A stretch of 64,000 bases of DNA from Membranipora membranacea (Eukaryota; Bryozoa; Gymnolaemata; Cheilostomatida; Membraniporidae): assembly GCA_914767715.1 (NCBI GenBank), contig OU612072.1:20088001-20152000 (forward strand). The letters run 5' to 3'. Shown in pieces: positions 11,283 to 34,924 of this stretch; positions within the stretch are counted from its first letter, which is position 1, and each line of letters begins with the position of its first letter. The position numbers and the translations under genes are program-made. Below the pieces are notes generated by a model that had not been told where the DNA came from, ran no database searches, and worked only from the letters and a program-made list of their open reading frames with translations.

Positions 11283-12092
11283 CCTGTCTCTATTATTAGA
11301 CAACAGAGACAGTGATTTGAATTACTAATTATTGGTGGATTTGTTTATCTGCCTTAAGAAAAATTGGCAACTGCACTGTTTTATAAGAACTGTGCCCATA
11401 GTATAGGTGAACTGCATTCTAGGAAAACTTACAATGAAGATTGGCTCATTTTGTTGTATTTCTTTATTTCTTAACTTGATTCCTTCACTCGATGATTAAA
11501 CAAATAAAAATCAAATCTTACGTTTCAAAGTAACGGATTGAAAAAAATAATTATTTAATTAATTAACTAATTAATTGACTGGCATGCCATTGTAAATGTC
11601 AAATGAGCAAGACTAAAATTATGAATAAAGCTATTCATCCAAAGATATGTACTCACGAACTTTAGAAAAAAGGATAGAATTAAATGGAGGAAAGAGAGGT
11701 GTGCAGGGAGAAAGATACTTTGCGAGACATGGCAATGAGATATATTTGAAGCTATATATCACTCTAATCAATCATATTATCACATACATCAAGATGTTAT
11801 TTAATACTATATTGTAGTGTGGTATACCATTTTTTTATATATTCTTTCTCATTGAGCTGCTATGCCGGTACATTATGAATATGATCGGCATGTAATGTGT
11901 CCACGTCCAAACCAGCGCTTGTCTCATCTTGGCTATTCTCCTGACCAGATTGATTCTCCCGTTGCGGCACCAATCATCCCGATGCCAGCTGAACTGTAAT
12001 CAGTATAAGTAGGTGTGTATAAATCAATTTTAGTCAAGAAACCCGCGTTAATTACAGTACACTAGTGATATCAAACCGTATACACACCAACA
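11283..12092. other. Sequence downstream of pseudogene B
   Basis: AT-rich; no Thr-rich, two-cysteine or HYR-like exon is seen on the minus strand, unlike downstream of the NHL exon in gene C. A short palindromic run TAATTAATTAACTAATTAATT sits at about 11556. Confidence 0.5.
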
Positions 12093-13839
12093 TCAGTATA
12101 CAGATCTTATATCACTGGTGAATGAAAGTAAACTCCAAACCAGAAGTACTGTGAACTGAAACAATGTCTCAAGTCTGATTTCGTTCAGGTCTACTAGTTG
12201 TATCTTGTTGTTGTACTCATCGGCAAAAAGTAGTGACTGATTACCTATGCACAGGAGTTGACGTGGGGAGTTGAATAGAGAGTTGAGCAGAGAGCTGTCT
12301 CTGTAGCCTAATGACATTTCGATGATAAGTGTAATTATCTTCTCTTTGTATGTGATATGGTAGAGGGAGTTAGTTACTCTGACATACAGGTCACCTTTGT
12401 CATCCTCTGTCATCTGACTGATTTTCCAGAGGATAACATCTCTAACAAAAGTACCAACAGCTTTTGAGCTAATATTTACTGTTCTCACGGCCATGTTAAA
12501 GATGTCGGTGACGAGAAGCTGCATGTCATCATTGTTGTCTCTTATTACAAACCAGGGACTGTTGAACTGACCGGGTTGACCATCTGTGTAACCCTGTGAC
12601 CCACACTGTCCAGAAAACTGTGAGGTGGCTCTTGTACCATGATCAATCACTCTCAGACAGCTACTACTTATGTCAGCTACAATGACACGCTGTTCTGTAA
12701 TCTGTATGACTCCCATGGGTCCTTTGAACCAAGCCTCAGATCCTATCCCCTCTCTGTATCCTCTCATTGTAGTGTTCCCTGCTATGGTGGTAGAGGACGT
12801 ACCATCGCTGGTCTTTAGTGAGTTCTGAGGTAACATGGCTGACAGAGGTCTACCTCCATGTGATAAACATTGTTCGAGGTGGTTACTGTGAAGTTTGTGG
12901 CTATAGACCTCTCTAATCTGAAAATTGATATTATTTTGTAAATGTTATGTTACTAGTCCAGTAATTTTTGAACGATGAAATTTCATATTCTGGTGATGCA
13001 ATGTTTTATAATTGAAATTAATTAATCAAATGTAATGTTTTACAAATAAAATTTGGATGAAGGGTGTTTCGGTGTATGATAATTGTAAAAGTGATGTTTT
13101 TAATGGAAGATTTTCAGAGTTTCATGATATAATACTACTTTTAATAAACTGGCCATTCAAATATGACCACAAAAACGTTTTCATGCCATTAATACAAATG
13201 AAGAATGCAGCTTTTTCCAAATAATTAAATTGGGCAAACGCATTAGATATATAAAATATAAACATTTCGCAGGCAATCTTTTTCACAATACATTTTGGTT
13301 ATTGGGCGTTGTCTTCTCCCATCAACAATCAGCAGTGATTAGGTATCACAGCTTTAAAGGAGTTCCGGTTTTAAACCGATACAATTTTGGACCAGCTCTC
13401 TCAGCATGGCCTACCCTGAATCTGATATTCTTAATAGAGGTTTTTTTAGCATGAACCTTCAAAGACTTTCAAATTCGTATCTTTTAACACAGCGTCCTAG
13501 ATAGGTGAATAGACATTAAATTGACGGAAAGTGACTCACCAATCAACTAGAGACTACACATCCTGATTGTCACACCACCCAGTATCCAGAGTCACACAGC
13601 ATAACACCTGTCAAAATGATTTGTTTGTTACAAGAGAAATTAACAATTTTTTTAAGTTCAGGGGAGGGACAATTCTGATAATTCATTTGGGATAGTTTTA
13701 CGTCAGGGTTAAAGCAAACCTGCTCAACATCGCAAGTGCTTCAATTACCTTTTCTTCTTCAGAATTACCAATTTCAAGATTATATTGGAGTCACCGTTTT
13801 TATTGTACTTACAAGGTAAAGTGTAAGTCTCAGCTCCAT
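12093..13839 (-). pseudogene. Copy B: decayed NHL-repeat secreted-protein gene
   Basis: The exon plan of genes A and C is preserved: 13813-13839 (MELRLTLYL), 13540-13607 (signal peptide) and an NHL exon from 12917 down to about 12100. Splice sites still look functional. Several lesions break it. In exon 2 a codon that is CAG in both A and C is TAG. The exon 2/3 junction codon is CGA in A and C but TGA here. A deletion near 12835 relative to A and C (the GHILYTDKH region) shifts the frame. The propeller frame then stays open from 12836 and diverges after VDLNEIRLETL, where A and C continue into the last blade. Nothing follows downstream. Earlier duplication and decay of the family is the simplest reading. 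Confidence 0.85.
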
Positions 13840-14466
13840 GAATGTTAACATACCGAATGTGTTTATGGTACTGTAGTAAGATTTGGTCTACACCACTAGG
13901 CTCACCTAAACAAGGAGAGCAAAGAAAGCTTTAGCTATTGTCATTGTTAAGCAAGAACTGATGACACTTACAGTTTTGAATTCATAGAACACTGTAATTC
14001 TGGCTTCAGAGAATAATGGTATTGGCAATGAGTCAAAATAACTCACTGTGAGCGCACAGCTCTTGCTGTGGCATTCATTGATGTACAGACTTCATTAAAC
14101 GCTGTTGTTGTGAGCTTGTTTATGAAATTCATGCCGAGTGTGAAAAATGAGTGGTAACTGATGGGAGCTGAGTATATCTCCATAGAACTATAGAGAGGAA
14201 CTACTAGAGAAGAATTCTCATTGCATTCTTTACAAAAAATGTGTAAACATGATCGATCATATCCAGATCTCAATAATATTACAAATCTTCAATCATGTTA
14301 TTACAGATCTATTTTCCTGCATAAATGTTTTGATCATTTGCATATCTTAATAATACAAAATAACTCAAAGGCCATTCCCGGTGCTCATTGGATCACTCTT
14401 CTCCCAGAGAGTAGAGTTGAGCGGACATTGCCTGTTTCTTCTGAGTACGCCGACTTTCTATACCAA
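13840..14466. other. Upstream flank of pseudogene B
   Basis: No gene recognised. Unlike the flanks of A and C, it lacks the GATAAGAG/CTCTTATC pair. Short frames here have no recognisable domain. Confidence 0.4.
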
Positions 14467-14560
14467 GTGCAACGACTCTATCTTATACGGAAATAACACG
14501 AGTGCAGCGACTCTATCTTATCTTGAAATAACACGGGTGCGCCGATTCTATCTTACTGGG
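14467..14560 (+). repeat. 35-bp minisatellite, about 2.7 copies
   Basis: Units start at 14467, 14502 and 14537 with GTGCAACGACTCTATCTTA and variants, followed by (T)ACGGAAATAACAC. They are spaced exactly 35 bp. No coding role is seen. Confidence 0.85.
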
Positions 14561-16568
14561 AAGAGTATTGACCTGACTTTGGGGAGGGAGTGAGGTATAG
14601 GTAAAAAAAGGAATAGCCTTATTTATCCGGGGCTTAAACAATAAATTACCTTATTCTAGGGCGAGAAAAATGGGAGGAAATGGGTATAGATAAAATAAAT
14701 AAAGAAATGGGGGAAGGGAATGGCTCAGAGTTACAACTACCTCTGCAAGATAGCTGGGAGGATAACTGGACTGGGAATCAAGTCAATGGTTGCAGTGGTG
14801 CAATGGGGGGTTTTCACTTAGCCTCTACCCAAGAGAGGCTACAGTCTATCAACAGAGTGCAAACAAGGCAACATTATATGAAGGCAGGGAGGGAGGCAGG
14901 GAGGAAAAGTTACTAAAATGCTGATATGGGAAGACAACTAATAATAATGATAAAGCATGTAAAATGAAATTTCAGATGTCAACCTGTGGTGAAAATCCAC
15001 CTCAAGAGGACCAACAAAGGCTAAAATCCACTTTGAACAGTGATCATGTCCTTTGCTATAATAATATTATAAAATTTATGTTAACTGGTCTTGGCATGGT
15101 CTGCTTAAAGCCAAACCACTTATCAACCAATATCAGCTTATCTGTATTACCAAATACTGTCCCACTCAAAAAGTGCTACATTCAAGAACCCAATTAAAAG
15201 GTTATGAAGAGTTTTTGTTTTTAGTTTTTTTTTATGTTAGGTTTCTGCAATAACTAAATGATAACAAGATCAGATTCTAATAGTGAGTGGTCGGTAATGG
15301 AATGCCGCTCCCAGCACTCCTGGCTCACAAATATTGTTGTGCTTAGTTGATGGGTTGTTTTATTATAAAATTATGTTTGATATTATATTGAAAAATTATA
15401 GACTTGGATAATTTAATAATCGTTGTGTCATATTGAAAATTTGAATATGATTTATATAAACAGTTTCCATTTGTATATATCAACTTTTAGAATACATTTT
15501 AAACTAAGAATCGGCAAAGGGCCGTTTGGACGGTAACTCAGCATGGGTGAATCACGGTGCAAAAAAACTTGAAAAATTATTTTGCGAAAAAATAAAGTTA
15601 TAAAAATATATCATAGCAATGGAATGAACAAAAGACAATCATTGTTTCGAGGGACGGTGGCGTTACAGACTCAGATAGGATATACACGTACGGTAAGGTA
15701 CCAGGACTAGCAGTAATATGAGCAGCAGAAAGGAAAATAATGGAGATGGTTGCAATTAACCTTAAGACAAAATTTCTAGGAAAGCAGGCATTCTAAAAAA
15801 TTACACCAAACATACAAAATCCAAAATTTAGTTATTCGATTGTACTACTTAGCAGTAAAAATCTATTGGTGATGTTTTACGTACTGCCAAAAAATTGTAC
15901 CTGCAACAACATTAATTTGGGGCCACAGTCCTAAATCTTTGAAGCATTATTAATTCATCTAGGAGAATGATAATGAAGGAAAAAGGTGCAAAATCTTACT
16001 ATAAGAAATACAACATGTAAAACATGAGCAAAAAAAAACTTATAAGCGAACAGTCACCTAAGCTGCCTTAAGGTAGGAAAGTTGGAACTTCTTGTAGTGT
16101 CTTGTTGACAGTTGCAGTACCGGCAGACTTAAGTGCCTGATTGAAGTTTCGCAACTCCCACAGCAACATTGCCAAGTGTGAGAAAAAGATTACACAACAC
16201 AAAAGTAATGTCGGGTAAGACAATACGGCGATTGGTAAAATATTGTTTTCAGTAAAGAAATCAGAAAAAGCCGTTAGAGATAAACAAATCTAGGAGACTT
16301 GACATCCCAGGAGTGCCGACCAAGTGCCAGGGGGACAATCACCAGTACAATAAGAATAAAAGGAAACACAGCTGTGTACGCATAGTCAACTGAATCAACT
16401 TTTTCTAAGTTGTCCACATGTTCACATGTGGAGTTGCCCTCTCACAAGTGTACTTGAATATTGTAAGACATTACATTATGCTGTGACTCGACCCTGTTAG
16501 ATATTACGGAGTTAAATGGAGATGATTATTCCTTTTATATCCAGTCATCAGTAACCTTGATCTTCTAC
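14561..16568. other. Non-coding flank downstream of the kinase gene
   Basis: AT-rich sequence without a convincing exon. The palindrome CCACATGTTCACATGTGG (near 16416) is the only small structure noted. The 78-codon plus-strand frame at 14680 has no recognisable domain or splice signals. Confidence 0.4.
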
Positions 16569-27599
<11,031 letters not shown>

Positions 27600-30500
27600 T
27601 TATGTTATTGAATACATTTGACGTAAATATCTCTTATCAACGTAAATATTACTAGGTCATTGACGTAGGCAATTTCCAATGTCATGGTCTCCCAGGGTTT
27701 AAAATATATAAGCATGTTCACTGTGTAGGTCACACATCTGACAAGAGCACAAAATTAACCATTCACATCCTGTCGCTTAATATAGGTATGCTATCCCTAC
27801 ATACAACCATCTAAGATGACCAACCCTCTTTCCTTACTGCAAAAGCTCATGTCAAATGTATTATCAGCTCTCAGTCTATAGGAATGTCGGAAAATACATG
27901 GGTACAAGTAGTCTGTCAGAGTTCAGAATTTGAAAGTACATCATCAACATTGCAATGTGGGACACCATAATCAAAAATTACTAGGGTATTCACACCTGAC
28001 GTCTATGTTGTCAGGAACTCCAATTGGTTGTTGTTTACGTTTTCTACTGTTTGATGTTCACTCACGCAGGTGCCCTACAAATTAGTCTGACTCAACAAGG
28101 CATGTTACCACCAAATCAGAATGATTGCAAGCGACTGAAACGAACAACAATCACAACACAATGACAGCCTTTTAAAATGATAACTTTGGGATTCGATTCA
28201 CCACACCTGCTCAAATGTTGCTGATATGCAGCAATTTTGCAAACACAAAAACAAGCTTACGAACCAATGTCAATTGGTAACAGCGATACTCAAAACAAAA
28301 GGCCTAGTAATAGTGGTAGTGGTAATAGTAATGGACTCTTGCAGGGAATGACAAATTTTATCTATAGCAAATGCGAATGATGAGATAAAATATAATGACA
28401 ACACGTAATTGAGTGAGGATGTATGCAATGCCATGCATCACTGTCTGAAAGCGACGGGGTTTATGAGGCAGTCACTCGGCACAGCCCGCAACCCCCTCTC
28501 CAAACAAAACTTTTCATTATTTTCAATGCTCACTAGAACTTCAGTAGCACATGTCAGCCCACCGATCTATCTATCATCCTAGTTTAAAACTTCACAACCA
28601 GGCAAAGATCATTTACATCATAGTTATAATGAGAACGTCAAACCCTCAATTTGCTGTGGTAGATCTTTACAAAAGTCGATGCTGGTACATAGCAGAAATT
28701 GTGCACCTCTAGCCTTCTATATTCATACATCCATACTTACCCTAGTTAGAATGGTTGACATGGTAGATTTCCCCTACCTTAAGGATTTTATTTTATACAC
28801 ATTTGGATACTTTTTAAATGATTTCATGAAATGATTGCACCAACTGGAGTAATCGTCCCTAAACTCACATTAGCAGGGTTCGATGTCAGGCAGTAAAGCC
28901 TAACATAATTCCCCTTATCACTTGATTGATGCACCGTGCGCTCTCAGGCTATATATAGACTTTAAGTTAGTGATGAGGAACATGACTCAGTACACTTTTC
29001 CTTCCTTGTATTTTGACTGAGGAGAGATAAAATACTTTGATAGTCCTGTTTGGGTTTTACAATGCTGCTAGATATGGCTGCTCTGTGAAAGTAGGCAATC
29101 ACTAAGCTTTGCTTCAAACAGTTGCGGTGTATGGCAGGCACATATCAACATGTTAGGCTGCCTACTTAGCTTAACAAACCCTCCCTTTGTTTTAAGCCAT
29201 TTATAATCGGATTTCCTGCTTGAGATACAGGTGATCAGTTAAGGAATAATATGAGTAATATTTGGGAGTATTTCTGTATTAGTTCCCAAGTCCCTGGCAT
29301 AGTCTGTCTTTTTCGAGCCCTCCAAAGTAATTACTGCCCTAAAGTAAGGAAGGATTTAAGGCTTACCATTGCTGGTGGGTGAATACACAAATTTGGTCTA
29401 TCCTTTCGTTGTCCATGTAGGTTTTGGGTTGTCAACATTGTGAAAACTAAATTTTGATGTATCCCATAATGCAATGTACACATGCTTGGTTTATATTTCT
29501 CCATGGTGCTATGATTGAAGATAGGATAGTTTTTTGCATTAACGTCATGCCTCGCCTAGGATACCAACTTGAGAACTACTTGTCCGATGGATTTATATAG
29601 CCATATAAAATACGCCTTATAAGGTGCGCTCCAGCTTGCCTGGAAACGAAGAGCAAATCAAAGATGGACGCAGCAGCGGTGGCTTGATACATTTCATAGA
29701 AAACTTCGAAATCATGGTAGTGTTGTTCATCTCTGAATATCTGCCAAATTAAGAAATATGCAGGCAACCATTAACAGTACCAAGTGGTCATTCTGAATAA
29801 CGATACACAACATTATTAAATTCGGCTCTGAGAGATAGACGCCGAGAGCTTAGGGTTACTAGGCAGTGAAAAGTTTACTTCCCTCTCTTGTCAGAAGTTT
29901 AGTGCATATTACTAGTTCAAGGCTTTCGCCAAATTATTGAGTTTTGATTTGCTTCAGCAATAAGCACTTGCATATCTCCAGACTGGTGAGGCCTCCTGAG
30001 CCTCAATCTGGGTGAGTTTAACAAAACAGTCAACGAACTTCCCCTAAGAACATCTTCCAGAGGATTGAATAACAGTATCGATTGATCGATTTATTACATA
30101 TCACAGACAATAATACATGTTGCAAAATTCGGTGTAAATACTGACATGAACAAAATTGTCAATAACGAAGCGTTCTTGGTTAGATATACTTGGTACAGAA
30201 ATTACACCTCTGGCGATACTATTTTCATACATCAAAACACTGCCCACCCTAGTTAGAATGGATGATAGTTATAAAAATGATTTTATGAAAAGATAGCAAA
30301 AATGGAGTTATCTGCCTACATTTACATTAGCAGGGTTCAGTGCCAAGCAGTTGAAGACTAACCTGGTGCTCTTGTTTGACTCACCATGCAGCTCCCAGGC
30401 AATATATTATATAGTTAGCGACGAAGAACATGATTCAGTCCAATATTGCTTCCTTGTATTTTAAATGATAAGAGACACAAGCTTTGACAGACGTGACTAC

Positions 30501-31000
30501 GATTGTATTGCACTGCTAGAGTGGGCGTGTCTATGAAGTTGTTGATTGAAAGCGATCACAATATCTGAGTCCCCAGCATTGTCGGCATTTATTCGAGTCC
30601 TTGAAATGACTTCCCTTGAGAAAGGTTTGATATAGGGCTTACCGTTGCTTGTGCATGAAAAACAACGTCGGGCATTTTGTCATTCATTTAGTTTGGGCTG
30701 TCAAAATTGTGATAACTGAATTATTATGTATCCCACAATGGAAATTTCTTTTTGTATACTTTTCTCCATGCTGCTGTGGTTGAAGATAGGATAGCTTTTT
30801 GCATAAAGTCTGATATGTTATATTGTCAGATAGAATCTGCTTTCTAAGGTGCGTCTCTGCCTGCCTGGAAACAAAGAGCAATTCAGAGTTTGACAAGACT
30901 GCGGTGACCTCCCGGTGTATGTATGTATGTTTATATTTGGTCTCAATCTCTGAGAAATAAAACTGTCTCTGTAGGGTGCTCTGTATAAATTATTAAAACT
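27600..31000. repeat. Cluster of interspersed repeats, first part
   Basis: Contains a copy like 8191-8470 (27950-28430), and two inverted partial copies of the 5.1-7.1 kb unit: 28700-29530 and 30180-30760. Markers are AGCAGGGTTCRATGYCARGCAGT, AGGAACATGAYTCAG, GGCTTACCATTGCT and TATCCCA(T/C)AATG in that order. In both, the ~850-bp stretch that occupies about 44350-45210 in the middle copy is absent. No gene recognised. Confidence 0.6.
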
Positions 31001-31045
31001 GTTGATTCTGTAAAAATAAATAAAATGATAAGACCGTAAAAAATA

Positions 31046-31432
31046 CTATTACTTTTTGAAGACACTATTTAGGTATTTGATACATTCTGCTCTAAAACAT
31101 TTGCCACGGATCTGCACGCGGAACTTGACTGATTGATATCTGCCTGAGGGCAGCTGGTTAAGACGGAGAAGTGGTTCATCTTCGGTGGCAATCATACGGA
31201 GGCTCTTTACTTTCAGTATATTAGAGTAAAGGTCGTCTACGGGTGTGAACGTAAGGTCGCCTGATAGGTATCCTGCAGTTCTTATCACAGATTGTAAGTT
31301 TTTCTTAGAGTCTGCGCTCAGATGACTATATAGCACAATCGGGTGGTAGGTGATTACTGACTCTATGAAGGACTTGTAGCAGGTCGTTATTAGTTGTAAA
31401 CTGTCCCCCGCGCGAAAACAACCCCGGGACAC
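31046..31432 (-). mobile_element. 5'-truncated LINE: reverse transcriptase C-terminal remnant
   Basis: A 127-codon frame reads ...LITTCYKSFIESVITYHPIV..., LQSVIRTAGYLSG, LYSNILKVKSLRMIATEDEPLL and LPSGRYQS, ending at a stop after KYLNSVFKK. This is the conserved C-terminal tail after the RT domain of jockey/CR1/Rex-like non-LTR retrotransposons (FYxSFIExVLTY, LxxIVRxA, HPL, LPSGRR). The polymerase domain itself is absent upstream, as expected of a truncated insertion. An exact clade cannot be assigned by eye. Confidence 0.8.
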
Positions 31433-31967
31433 TTTACAATATTGTTAGGTTCTGTGAGCAAAACTGCTGATAAGAGAGGGAAGTAAGCCTTTCACTGCTC
31501 AGCAACACTAGGCTGTAGGCATTTGTTTCTATATTCACCAAAAATATCAGAGGATTGCAATGGGCGGGCATGTATAGTTTTGTTTGGTGATTCAAAATAA
31601 CTACTTTGCACTGGGAGTAGACGACGTGCATATTCCTCAAAAGCATAAATTTTGGGTGGTAAACAACACTCCCACAATTTTGACACTGCAGGCTTGTGAA
31701 AGGATGACAACAAGATTGTTTGCCTCAGTCCATCGAATTTATCTAATAATTAAACTCTGTTGTTTCGAAATGTTAAGCTGCAAGGTGATGCCATCTGTCA
31801 CAATGGCACCATACCATACCATACCATGCCATGCCATGCTGGGAAACCAAAAAACCAGCTGGTAGTCATTTGCATTGCGGATAATCATTGACTTATATGT
31901 GAAAGATTTGATAGCCTAATAACCGCCTGAATAAAGTGAGGAAGACGAATGACGTGTTTTGTTTTAG

Positions 31968-32122
31968 ATTTCTGCCCCATCCATCCAAAGAAGCTATTAG
32001 GCTGCTGTCGGAGTCGTCCCTATTGCCTTACTGGAGAGCACAGATAGATTTCTTCAGGAAGATATTTGGTAAATCATCTGAAGTTATATTGCGTTATTTT
32101 GATTCAACAGAAAGACCTACAT
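31968..32122 (+). CDS. Candidate orphan exon, plus strand, unrecognised
   Basis: 155 nt bounded by TTTTGTTTTAG and GTAAGT, entering phase 2 and leaving phase 1. It reads FLPHPSKEAIRLLSESSLLP, then YWRAQIDFFRKIFGKSSEVI and LRYFDSTERPT. The composition is protein-like (helical, amphipathic), but I do not recognise a family and see no neighbouring exon. It lies inside the repeat-rich stretch, so it may be a captured exon or part of a transposon. Confidence 0.35.
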
Positions 32123-34430
32123 GTAAGTGCGTTGGTGTTATGACAATAAACACTAATGGTGCAGGAAGGGCCCACTGACTACTGTCGTATACAAACAAAT
32201 CTGATTCAAAGTTTATTATCTCCCCTGTTACAAGTTAACTTAAAATTACTCTGCCCAGGCTATCATTGTCCAGTCAGCCAGGGTTCAGGGAAACTTGACA
32301 GTATGATAACGACATTGCATTGTGGGATGTAATAACGCAGCGTAGCATGTCTTGACAAAGCTTGGACATACAGGAAGCACAGCACAGCACTTCTTAAAAG
32401 GCTTTTTATTCTCATTGTTTACTGCAGGAGTGCTAACCATTGTTGAAATGAGGACATCTTATTGATGCTAAGTTCACAATGCAGCACGATAGTAGGAAGT
32501 CACAACAGTTGTTTTACATGAATATGAATATTTCACCACTCAGCGCTACATGTGTCAATCAACTGATAAGAGTAAATGGTGAACATTCCACCTGTGATGT
32601 GTCATAAAACAAAGTCTTACTCGGCTTCTCGGCCTATTGACTAAGATCAAAGTGTCATGGCTAATGGCTGATTGGTGCCTGTTTCAGTTTCTGGCAGCTT
32701 GCTGCACACTCACGATTACGAGGTCCACCATGGCCTCACCTCTAGGATGCATTCTAGCGTGCTAGGATGTATCACACTCTAAGTATGAGGACTCCGGGCA
32801 ACTTGCGTCCCTCTTTATGGGCAGCCCACCCTCTGTTTTGTCATAAACAGGACAGGACATTCCACCTAGATGGCCACTGTGTGCGTCACACAATTGATTA
32901 ACAAGACTGCTGCAGTCCATTATTCAAATACCTCGCTGCAAATAATGTCATCCAATATAGCCATAGCTTGAGGAAAATCTTTAACGATAATATGAACTTT
33001 GCATTGTGGGAAACTCAAAAACATCCTGTCAGCAGCATTAAATGCAGCTTTCCGCTCTAGATATAGGCTGTGGTTGACAAGCTCGCTGGACTTATGGAGC
33101 TTTTGACATCGGCTCTCTCTTTCTTGACCAGCCCTTATTCGACCTTCAAATTTTATAACCTGGCAAAGATGATTTGCATCAGATTTATGATAAGGGAGTC
33201 AAATACACATTACACCGAGGATGTACTAAACAATGAGTACATTAGAAAGTTTTATCAATGCTATCTCCACAAAGCCATGCCATAGGTGAAGGCACACTTC
33301 TTGCTCTACATAATTGTATTTATTTATCCACTTAGCGCTACATGCGTCTAACACGTGATAAGAGTACCAAGTGAACTTGTGATTGGTTGTATTCTATACT
33401 GTGGATGCCAGTATCTCTATCTTTGCAAATATTACAAGGCCAGTAATACACACTACGTCCTATTTAATCGCCTTCCATCATCCAATACAAAAATATTAAA
33501 TATTTCCACACCTAGGGCTACATACGTCAAACATTTGATAAGAGAACCTTCAACTGGTTATTATTGAAATCTGTTGGCGCAAGCTTCTCTTATCAATGTA
33601 AACATTACAAGCTCAGTAATACAGAAATATTTGAGTCTCATGGTCTTTCATCATGAAAATATATAACCAGCTGTTTGTGTCACACATCTGATAAGAACAC
33701 ACAGTTAACCACCCACCACCTGTTGCTGAGTTTGACCGTGTCTTATCAGTGTAATTAGCATTACACTGCAACAAGCACTTTTGTGTTTTAACATCGCCTG
33801 CATGGGAAAATAGCACACACTATTCTTATATATGTAGGTCAAAGAGGCTTTCGATGAATTTGGAAGAACAGTGTCAGAATAGCATTGCGGTATACCATAA
33901 TACGACAGTATCACAGTCCGCCTTAGTACACATTTGGTCAACAGGTGCAAGTGATGCATTTTTAAACCAGCACAACTACACCAAAGTCGACACTGTACCT
34001 GCTTGAATGACGCTGATGGGCCGCAACCATAGAACACACATCGACAAGCTTATGTAACCGTGTCTAAAGATATTGGTACTGCCCGGAAAAGTTCTAAGAA
34101 TGAGAATATCTCATTATAATTTTTATTAAATGGATACGTTAAATCAAAACATGAAGCCTAGCCTAAATATTTAAGGAGTTTTGTGAACCAAAAATCTGTG
34201 GTCTTTAATCAAAGGTGGATATTAAGATAAAATATAATGCTGCGGTGTAATTGAGTAAGAAATTAAACAATATTGTGTAACGGAACGATGCAACATTTGG
34301 GGGGGAGAGCTTAGGAAGCATGCACTGGGAGCACTAAGTAGCTTCTGTCATTATAATCCCTACTAAAGGCTCATACTGTAATGTTTGCAACCTCATTTGA
34401 TTCGTTACTTTGTTAGACACAGGAATCTGT
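32123..34430. repeat. Cluster of interspersed repeats, second part
   Basis: Contains GCATTGTGGGA motifs at 32317 and 33001 and a run of related ~60-bp modules with GATAAGAG and, in inverted form, CTCTTATC (33537-33594, 33690-33747; single decayed halves near 32564 and 33354). Each is preceded by GCTACATGYGTCA-like sequence. A copy of the AAGCCTAGCCTAAA segment lies at 34150. No gene recognised. Confidence 0.6.
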
Positions 34431-34544
34431 TCTCTTGTCATACTTCTTATTATGAAGACATGAAGAAGTCAGCACCAGCTCAGCGTACGCTCCTGTCTTT
34501 GTCTTAGTCGGGTAAACAAGCCTAATAAATAAAAATTGAATCAA

Positions 34545-34660
34545 GTCAGGTGCCTGCTGAGAGTATGCTTGATTTGACACCGTCAGGTGCCTGCTGAAAG
34601 TGCGCTTGATTTGACACCGTCAGGTACCTGCTGAGAGTGCGCTTGATTTGACACCGTCAT
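34545..34660 (+). repeat. Short minisatellite, about three copies of ~38-41 bp
   Basis: GTCAGGTGCCTGCTGAGAG followed by TGCGCTTGATTTGACACC is repeated about three times just beyond the 3' end of gene C. Confidence 0.9.
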
Positions 34661-34721
34661 GTTTATGGACCAGATCAAAGGAAAGTCTGCAAATGAAAAC
34701 AATAAAATAGATAAAAATCGC

Positions 34722-34924
34722 TCACGGAGGAATCCTGGTCATGACAAGCATGGATAGCATTGGATATCTGCTCTCTTCAACAAGTCTGTCTGTCAGTCTC
34801 TTTTTCAATTCATCTGGTATTTCTGTAACTGTACCATCAAATGTGACATCAGTAGACCAGGTTACTGTCAGAGTGTCATCATCACAGCTCAGCTTAGCCT
34901 GAGAGCCTGCTTGTGAGCTGCAGT
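34722..34924 (-). CDS. Gene C exon 8: last visible exon, unrecognised domain
   Basis: Reads DCSSQAGSQAKLSCDDDTLT, VTWSTDVTFDGTVTEIPDEL and KKRLTDRLVEESRYPMLSML. The end is ambiguous: stop TGA finishing at 34722, or donor GTGAGC after 34726 in phase 2. I favour the stop only weakly, because the sequence also matches a good donor. Confidence 0.65.
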
